A program made the translations under genes and the position numbers. Shown here piece after piece: positions 7,826 to 11,223 of a stretch of DNA of 11,223 nt. The notes under the pieces are model-generated. The model saw only the letters and a list, made by a program, of their open reading frames with translations, ran no database searches and was not told where the DNA came from. The DNA is from Myxococcales bacterium (GTDB lineage: Bacteria > Myxococcota > Bradymonadia > REDH01): assembly GCA_018970625.1 (NCBI GenBank), contig JAGWVZ010000067.1:1-11223 (forward strand), written 5' to 3'. Within the stretch, counting starts at the first letter, position 1. The number at the start of each line of letters is the position of its first letter.

Positions 7826-8407
7826 GTGAACAAGGCAACGGAACCGCTGAAGTTGAATCTGGGATGTGGCCGCTTTCCCAAGGAAGGGTTCATCAACGTT
7901 GACTGGGTGGCCACACCCGGCGTCGATCGCGTCCATAATCTGGCCAATCTGCCCTATCCGTTCGAGGACGATAGCGTCGAACTGATCGAGATGGACCACG
8001 TTCTGGAGCATCTTCCCGATGTGTTTGGCATCATGCGTGAGGTGCACCGCATTCTGGTCCCCGGTGGTCGTGTGGTGATCCGTGTGCCCCATTTCTCGCG
8101 CGGCTTTACGCACCCGGAGCACATGCGGGGCTTTGATGCGACGTTCCCTTATTATTTCCAGCCCGACTTTATGGGCGGGTACACGGGCGTCGAGTTCGAG
8201 ACCGAAAAGGTGGTGATGACGTGGTTTGCGCAGCCATACCTGAAGAAGTCTGTGCTCAGCCCGCTCGCTTACCATGCCGGTAATCTGGTAGGGAAAGTGT
8301 TCGACGCCGCTGCCAACGCGCAGCCACTCTATTGCTCGCGCCTCTGGTGTTACTACGTGGGCGGCTTTGAGCAGATTGAGTTCCGTATGCGGAAGCCGCT
8401 GCGTTGA
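7826..8407 (+). CDS. Class I SAM-dependent methyltransferase (Methyltransf_11-like)
   Basis: This 193-residue Rossmann-fold methyltransferase has SAM motif I LNLGCGRFP at 10-18, acidic residue D26 in GFINVDW, and the typical DHVLEHL at 57-63. After that come REVHRILVPGGRVVIRVPHFS (71-91) and a C-terminal LWCYYVGGFEQIEFRMRKP (173-191). This set, especially 'x-V-P-H-F-S' and 'Y-Y-V-G-G-F', is familiar from small methyltransferases in surface-polysaccharide loci (COG4627-like), which act on sugars or other small acceptors. The acceptor here is unknown. I chose GTG 7826 because GAAGGAG (7814-7820) lies 5 nt upstream. The frame is open back to GTG 7775, but those 17 extra codons have no ribosome binding site and do not fit the domain. 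The downstream hydrolase starts 15 bp after the stop, implying cotranscription. Confidence 0.85.
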   Translation: MNKATEPLKLNLGCGRFPKEGFINVDWVATPGVDRVHNLANLPYPFEDDSVELIEMDHVLEHLPDVFGIMREVHRILVPGGRVVIRVPHFSRGFTHPEHMRGFDATFPYYFQPDFMGGYTGVEFETEKVVMTWFAQPYLKKSVLSPLAYHAGNLVGKVFDAAANAQPLYCSRLWCYYVGGFEQIEFRMRKPLR

Positions 8408-8422
8408 AACCGGGAGGTGAGC

Positions 8423-9517
8423 GTGCGTGATGCTCGTGCGCTGCTAACGCTCGGGCGCTGGCTGGGGCCGTGGGCGAATGAGACCGCGCGCCCGGTTAAC
8501 GTCACACGTGTGGCACGCCTGGTTGAGCGCGCGGGTTGTTCCCCGGTGAAGACGTGGGTGTATCGGCCGCAGGGCAAGATCGAGCGCGCTGTGCTGGTGT
8601 GCAGTGGCGTTCACTATGATGGTCCCTCTGACGTGCGGCTCGACCGTCTTTGTCGGATCATCGCCAGCTCGGGAGCGCTGGTCATGGCGCCTTTCTTTAG
8701 CGAGTTCATGCGCTTGCGTGTTGGGCCCGGGGTGGTCGATGAGGCGAGCGCGGCTTTTGGCGCGCTGCTGGAAGAACCCGAAGTGCGGGCCGGGATTCGG
8801 CCTGGCATTTTCAGTATCTCTTTTGGGTCGCTACCCGCGCTGCGGACCGCCGCCGCTTGGGGAGACGCATGCAGCGGGGTTGTGGCTTTCGGTGGGTTTG
8901 CCGATCCCGCCATCGCCATTGAGTTCGCGCTGACGGGGCGCGTTCAGGGCGCCGTGCTCACGGAGCGCGATCCTCTGAACCATTGTGTGGTGTACCTGAC
9001 GCTTCTTCATGATCTGCCCCTTTCCATACAGCGTCGCGAACAGCTGGAGCGGGCGTGGTTGCTGTACGCGCGCCGCACGTGGGGTCGTCCACAGTTGCGT
9101 CGGGGTGATGGGCATCGTCAGGTGGCTCTGGCGGTTGCTGATGAGCTGGAGGTGGTGGACCGTCAGGTGTTCCTGATGGGCTGTGGTCTGGTGCCCGGCT
9201 CCGAGGAGCCCTGCATGGACGTGGTTCGACAGCGGGACCTGACCTGGATGGACCCACGCCCCGTTTTCAGTCAGCTGCGCGCTCCGGTCACCATCATTCA
9301 CGGCGCCGACGACGATGTAATCCCGGTGATGCAGTCTGAGCTTCTCGAACAGGCTCTTCGCCCCCACGTGCCCGTTGCGCGGCACATTACCGGACTCTTC
9401 GGTCACACCGGTGGCGCCGATGAAGGCGTGCTGGGCGGAGCCAAATCCGCGTTGGCAGAGCTGACAACGATGACGGCCATGCTGTCCGCGCTGGCGCGAC
9501 TCGGGCGGCGCGCGTGA
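8423..9517 (+). CDS. Alpha/beta-hydrolase fold protein
   Basis: This 364-residue protein is probably a serine hydrolase of unknown substrate. The first strand and oxyanion region appear as RAVLVCSGVHYDG (about 56-68). The nucleophile elbow is SISFG with S133, where serine replaces the usual first glycine of GxSxG. The acid lies in HGADDD (D296-D298) and the histidine in FGHTGG (H328). That order and spacing fit a Ser-Asp-His triad. The insertion between about 165 and 275 would be a lid or cap. No signal peptide is seen, so it is likely cytoplasmic. I chose GTG 8423 because GGGAGG (8412-8417) ends 5 nt before it; GTG 8417 is in frame but overlaps that site. The gene follows the methyltransferase by 15 bp, so the two may modify the same compound. 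Esterase, acyltransferase or peptidase activity cannot be separated. Confidence 0.78.
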   Translation: MRDARALLTLGRWLGPWANETARPVNVTRVARLVERAGCSPVKTWVYRPQGKIERAVLVCSGVHYDGPSDVRLDRLCRIIASSGALVMAPFFSEFMRLRVGPGVVDEASAAFGALLEEPEVRAGIRPGIFSISFGSLPALRTAAAWGDACSGVVAFGGFADPAIAIEFALTGRVQGAVLTERDPLNHCVVYLTLLHDLPLSIQRREQLERAWLLYARRTWGRPQLRRGDGHRQVALAVADELEVVDRQVFLMGCGLVPGSEEPCMDVVRQRDLTWMDPRPVFSQLRAPVTIIHGADDDVIPVMQSELLEQALRPHVPVARHITGLFGHTGGADEGVLGGAKSALAELTTMTAMLSALARLGRRA

Positions 9518-9536
9518 AGGGAACGCAAGCCCTTCA
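9515..9536. terminator. Inverted repeat built from two converging stop codons
   Basis: TGAAGGG (9515-9521) and CCCTTCA (9530-9536) are perfect complements around an 8-nt loop. The TGA of the hydrolase is 9515-9517, and the complement of the lipoprotein TGA is 9534-9536, so each stop codon forms the outer end of one arm. It may work as a short bidirectional terminator. There is no T-tract on either side. Confidence 0.45.
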
Positions 9537-9941
9537 GGGTGCGGGCGAGCAGGTAATCGGGCTGCCGTTGCCGGTGACGCCTTCGTAGGAGGCTCGACAG
9601 ACGACCTGCGCGTCCAGAGCGGGATCTTCTCCGCAGCTGAACTCAAATCGGGCGATGCCGACGGTGTCTGTGGTCTCCTGCCCGATACCGGGTTGCGTCG
9701 TTCCCACGAGTCCGGCGAGATCACCGGCTGTGAGGTTGATGCACTGCATGCGAACCGCCGTCCCCTGGGGCGGCGGATTACGGTCCTGATCCAGCACTGA
9801 CACCAGGATCTCAGTCGTCTGCGCGCCACCGCTCGTGAGCGAGGTGTCGCTCACGACCACGGTGACCTGCCACTCGACGGAATCATCGGCGCACGCAGAC
9901 AGAAGGAGCGTACCTAACGCCAAAAACAGTACACGTGACAC
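9534..9941 (-). CDS. Small lipoprotein with an Ig-like (invasin/Big_1-type) domain
   Basis: This 135-residue precursor has a short hydrophobic signal (VLFLALGTLLL) and a lipobox LSAC with lipidation at C17, so it should be a lipoprotein. The following A-D-D may influence sorting. Residues 24-104 look like one bacterial Ig-like domain: QTTEILVSVLDQDRNPPPQG (41-60) and TVGIARFEFSC (93-103) match the 'V-x-V-x-D-x-x-x-x-P' and 'T-x-x-G-x-A-x-F-x-F' pattern of Big_1 repeats. Four further cysteines (C67, C103, C115, C131) could form two disulfides. I chose GTG 9941 because AGGA lies 5 nt upstream and a signal peptide follows directly. GTG 9983 is in frame but has no ribosome binding site, lies in the loop of a strong hairpin, and would put 14 extra residues before the signal. 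It converges on the hydrolase gene. Function beyond a surface or periplasmic role is unknown. Confidence 0.8.
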   Translation of the reverse strand: MSRVLFLALGTLLLSACADDSVEWQVTVVVSDTSLTSGGAQTTEILVSVLDQDRNPPPQGTAVRMQCINLTAGDLAGLVGTTQPGIGQETTDTVGIARFEFSCGEDPALDAQVVCRASYEGVTGNGSPITCSPAP

Positions 9942-9964
9942 GTCAATCCTGAACGCGGGAAGTG

Positions 9965-10004
9965 ACCGTGCAGCGCCTGACACGCGGTCGCGCTACTGCA
10001 CGGT
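9965..10004. repeat. Strong inverted repeat upstream of the lipoprotein gene
   Basis: ACCGTGCAG (9965-9973) and CTGCACGGT (9996-10004) are a perfect 9-bp inverted repeat. Three further pairs (9974-9976 with 9990-9992) can extend the stem after a 3-nt bulge, leaving a 13-nt loop. It lies about 15 nt upstream of the AGGA site of the lipoprotein and about 35 bp after the stop of the small minus-strand ORF. It may be a 5' UTR hairpin, a T-less terminator of the small ORF, or an operator. Confidence 0.45.
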
Positions 10005-10039
10005 AGAACAACATATCGACCCGAGGAACTGGAGCGGAA

Positions 10040-10201
10040 TCAGGGAGAGATCAACCCTGCTGTCCCCGAGAAGAGGGTCGACCGGCTGAACACATCGCGC
10101 CGAACGACAGTGGGCCGCACGTAACGCTCGCGGTTTGGCTCCGTCGTTTCGGGGGTAGAGGCAGGAGGGGTGCCGGTAGGCTGGATCGCGGGTGTTTCCA
10201 T
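10040..10201 (-). CDS. Small ORF, possible RiPP precursor-like peptide
   Basis: This 53-residue frame is not a recognised family. The first 24 residues are Pro/Thr-rich and probably disordered (METPAIQPTGTPPASTPETT). The C-terminal half contains RYVRPTVVRRDVFSRSTLF. Y27, P30, V32, D36 and T42 have the spacing of the lasso leader pattern Y-x2-P-x-L-x3-G-x5-T, with V for L and D for G. The remaining tail, FSGTAGLISP, lacks the Asp/Glu and length of a lasso core, so it would not be a classical lasso peptide. I chose ATG 10201 because GGGA (10208-10211) lies 6 nt upstream; ATG 10255 would give 71 residues without a ribosome binding site. It is divergent from a nucleotidyltransferase of a family known near RiPP genes. 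It could also be an unexpressed frame. Confidence 0.42.
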   Translation of the reverse strand: METPAIQPTGTPPASTPETTEPNRERYVRPTVVRRDVFSRSTLFSGTAGLISP

Positions 10202-10258
10202 GTTCAATCCCGAAGCAAAGTGATGGTACAGGTCCTCGTACCATGCGAGTTTCATGCC

Positions 10259-10287
10259 AGTATGTCAGACTCACGTGGCAGCGTCGA
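10259..10287 (-). promoter_or_regulatory. Weak candidate promoter for the small minus-strand ORF
   Basis: On the minus strand TCGACG (10287-10282) and CATACT (10264-10259) are 17 bp apart. They match 4 of 6 and about 4 of 6 consensus bases. A start of transcription near 10250 would give a leader of about 50 nt before ATG 10201 and would favour that start over ATG 10255. This is a motif guess only. I see no other gene between 10256 and 10446. Confidence 0.22.
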
Positions 10288-10397
10288 CCCGATGCGACGT
10301 GATTCCGTCGGCGTAGCGTGGTAGGACTCACGCCGAGGATTCCAACATGTCGTTTTCCGCTCCGATGGTAAAGGATCAAGGTACTCTTTGCCACTAT

Positions 10398-10423
10398 TTG
10401 TCAGAGTGAAGACAAGAATTGTC
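10398..10423. promoter_or_regulatory. TTGTC/GACAA inverted repeats before the nucleotidyltransferase (candidate operator)
   Basis: TTGTC (10398-10402), GACAA (10411-10415) and TTGTC (10419-10423) form two overlapping inverted pairs with 8-nt and 3-nt spacers, ending 24 bp before ATG 10447. The segment is AT-rich compared with its surroundings. Three alternating half-sites just upstream of a start, between two divergent genes, would suit a repressor or activator site. Confidence 0.33.
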
Positions 10424-10446
10424 ACCCCGGATGTTCGGACTTGACC

Positions 10447-11223
10447 ATGAACCACGAACGACGCGTTGTGGCACTATTGCGCGACCTTGTGGCCGGGGGA
10501 AGATATCCTCGGCATGCTGAAAGCCTCCTCTTTTCAGACATTTGCGAAGTTTCGTCCCGATACGCATTGCTGCCCTGGAGTCTGAACAGACTGTCGGCTT
10601 CCGACGTTCCCGACGCGATCCGGCTCCCGGCTGCCGCTGCTGCACACCTGGAACTGATTCGTGGAACCCTCTTGCTGCATGATCTGCGCGATGTCGTCGG
10701 CTGGCTCGCACAGGCAGGCATACGCTCGATCCCCATCAAGGGGGCGGCCCTGCTCGCCATGACGCCGGACGCCTCCGGCTGGCGCCACACAGAAGACATA
10801 GACCTTCTGGTCGAACCCGGCATGGTGCACGCCGCTGAAAAGCTGCTTCAGGAACGAAACCTGCCTCTGGTTCATCCCACGGGCGCTCTGCTCGTTGATG
10901 GTACACCCGCCGAGTTCGGGTATGTGTCGGATATGCACCACGTGTATCCCCGCCGTCTTCCGCGGGGTACCCCGGTCGAGCTTCACTCACGCCCACCCGA
11001 GTCCGACCTCCGCTGGGACGAACTCTGGGCGCACGCTGTCGAGGCAGCCATCGGCGTTCGCGTGCCCAGCCCACAACATCAACTCGAGATTCTGTCTCGC
11101 CATGTCTTCCGTCATCATTACGGGCAAGTGCCCATGGTCGCTCGGCATTGCGTGGATGTGAAGGCGATCCTGGAGACATCACCCCTTGAACGCCCGATGA
11201 GTCCGGATGTGCAGTTTAGTCTG
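10447..11223 (+). CDS. Nucleotidyltransferase family protein (PF14907-like), 3' end beyond the window
   Basis: An uninterrupted frame of 259 codons runs from ATG 10447 to the last base, so the C-terminus is missing; family members are usually 350-400 residues. IPIKGAALLAM (95-105), a conserved arginine (R113) and TEDIDLLV (115-122) form the nucleotidyltransferase core, with D117 and D119 as probable metal ligands. MHHVYPRRLPRGTPVELHSRPP (163-184) matches the family's histidine and 'v-E-L-H-w-R' motifs. PSPQHQLEILSRHVFRHHYG (207-226) followed by RHCVDVKAIL (233-242) matches its helical part. The reaction would be transfer of a nucleotide to an unknown acceptor. Related genes occur in lasso-type RiPP and polysaccharide loci. 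No strong ribosome binding site is visible; TTG 10441 is the only other nearby in-frame start. Repeats at 10398-10423 may control it. It is divergent from the small ORF at 10040-10201. Confidence 0.82.
   Translation, partial: MNHERRVVALLRDLVAGGRYPRHAESLLFSDICEVSSRYALLPWSLNRLSASDVPDAIRLPAAAAAHLELIRGTLLLHDLRDVVGWLAQAGIRSIPIKGAALLAMTPDASGWRHTEDIDLLVEPGMVHAAEKLLQERNLPLVHPTGALLVDGTPAEFGYVSDMHHVYPRRLPRGTPVELHSRPPESDLRWDELWAHAVEAAIGVRVPSPQHQLEILSRHVFRHHYGQVPMVARHCVDVKAILETSPLERPMSPDVQFSL

Noticed and set aside
10040..10201. Calling the small ORF a true lasso peptide precursor
   Set aside because: The leader spacing fits, but the putative core lacks an Asp/Glu ring partner and is too short, so only 'RiPP-like' is supportable.
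9993..10394. Minus-strand frame of 133 codons across the sparse region
   Set aside because: The product is Cys/His/Arg-rich with no recognisable pattern and no ribosome binding site; it overlaps the better supported 53-residue frame.
10534..10986. Minus-strand frames of 105-150 codons opposite the nucleotidyltransferase
   Set aside because: The plus strand encodes a protein with clear family motifs; the opposite frames show no domain.

Overview
The window is GC-rich and densely coded, and looks like a chromosomal segment of a Gram-negative bacterium. A lipobox lipoprotein implies an outer-membrane lifestyle. A 1360-residue TPR protein, together with GTG and TTG starts and convergent genes only a few bases apart, fits Myxococcota or Bradymonadota (the former Deltaproteobacteria). 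That placement is an inference from style, not from a marker gene. I see no rRNA, tRNA, CRISPR array, insertion sequence or integrase.

Layout from left to right. (1) Positions 1-1628: the possible last codons of an upstream gene, then an ABC exporter made of an ATPase and an ABC-2 permease overlapping by ATGA. The ATPase lacks the usual Q-loop glutamine and H-loop histidine. (2) 1784-3472: an orphan gamma-class N6-adenine DNA methyltransferase (NPPF) whose N-terminus resembles a cysteine-poor Trm112/UPF0434 domain. (3) 3485-7567, minus strand: a giant TPR solenoid with a separate C-terminal domain, convergent with the methyltransferase. (4) 7568-7825: a divergent regulatory region with repeated TGACG/CGTCA elements and a 19-codon leader ORF with a strong ribosome binding site. 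(5) 7826-9517: a class I SAM methyltransferase of the surface-polysaccharide type and an alpha/beta-hydrolase, 15 bp apart and probably one operon. (6) 9534-9941, minus: a small Ig-like lipoprotein, convergent with the hydrolase. The two stop codons form the arms of one 7-bp inverted repeat. (7) 9942-10446: a sparse region with a strong hairpin, a small minus-strand ORF resembling a RiPP (lasso-type) leader, and inverted repeats in a divergent promoter region. (8) 10447 to the right edge: a nucleotidyltransferase of the PF14907 type, cut by the window end.

The genes do not form one obvious pathway. Left to right they suggest export, DNA modification, a protein-interaction scaffold, small-molecule or glycan modification, and a surface lipoprotein. 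The most interesting stretch is the right edge. There a lasso-leader-like mini-ORF lies divergent to a nucleotidyltransferase of a family known from lasso-type peptide clusters, so a RiPP locus may continue beyond the window. The second is the methyltransferase with a built-in Trm112-like segment.
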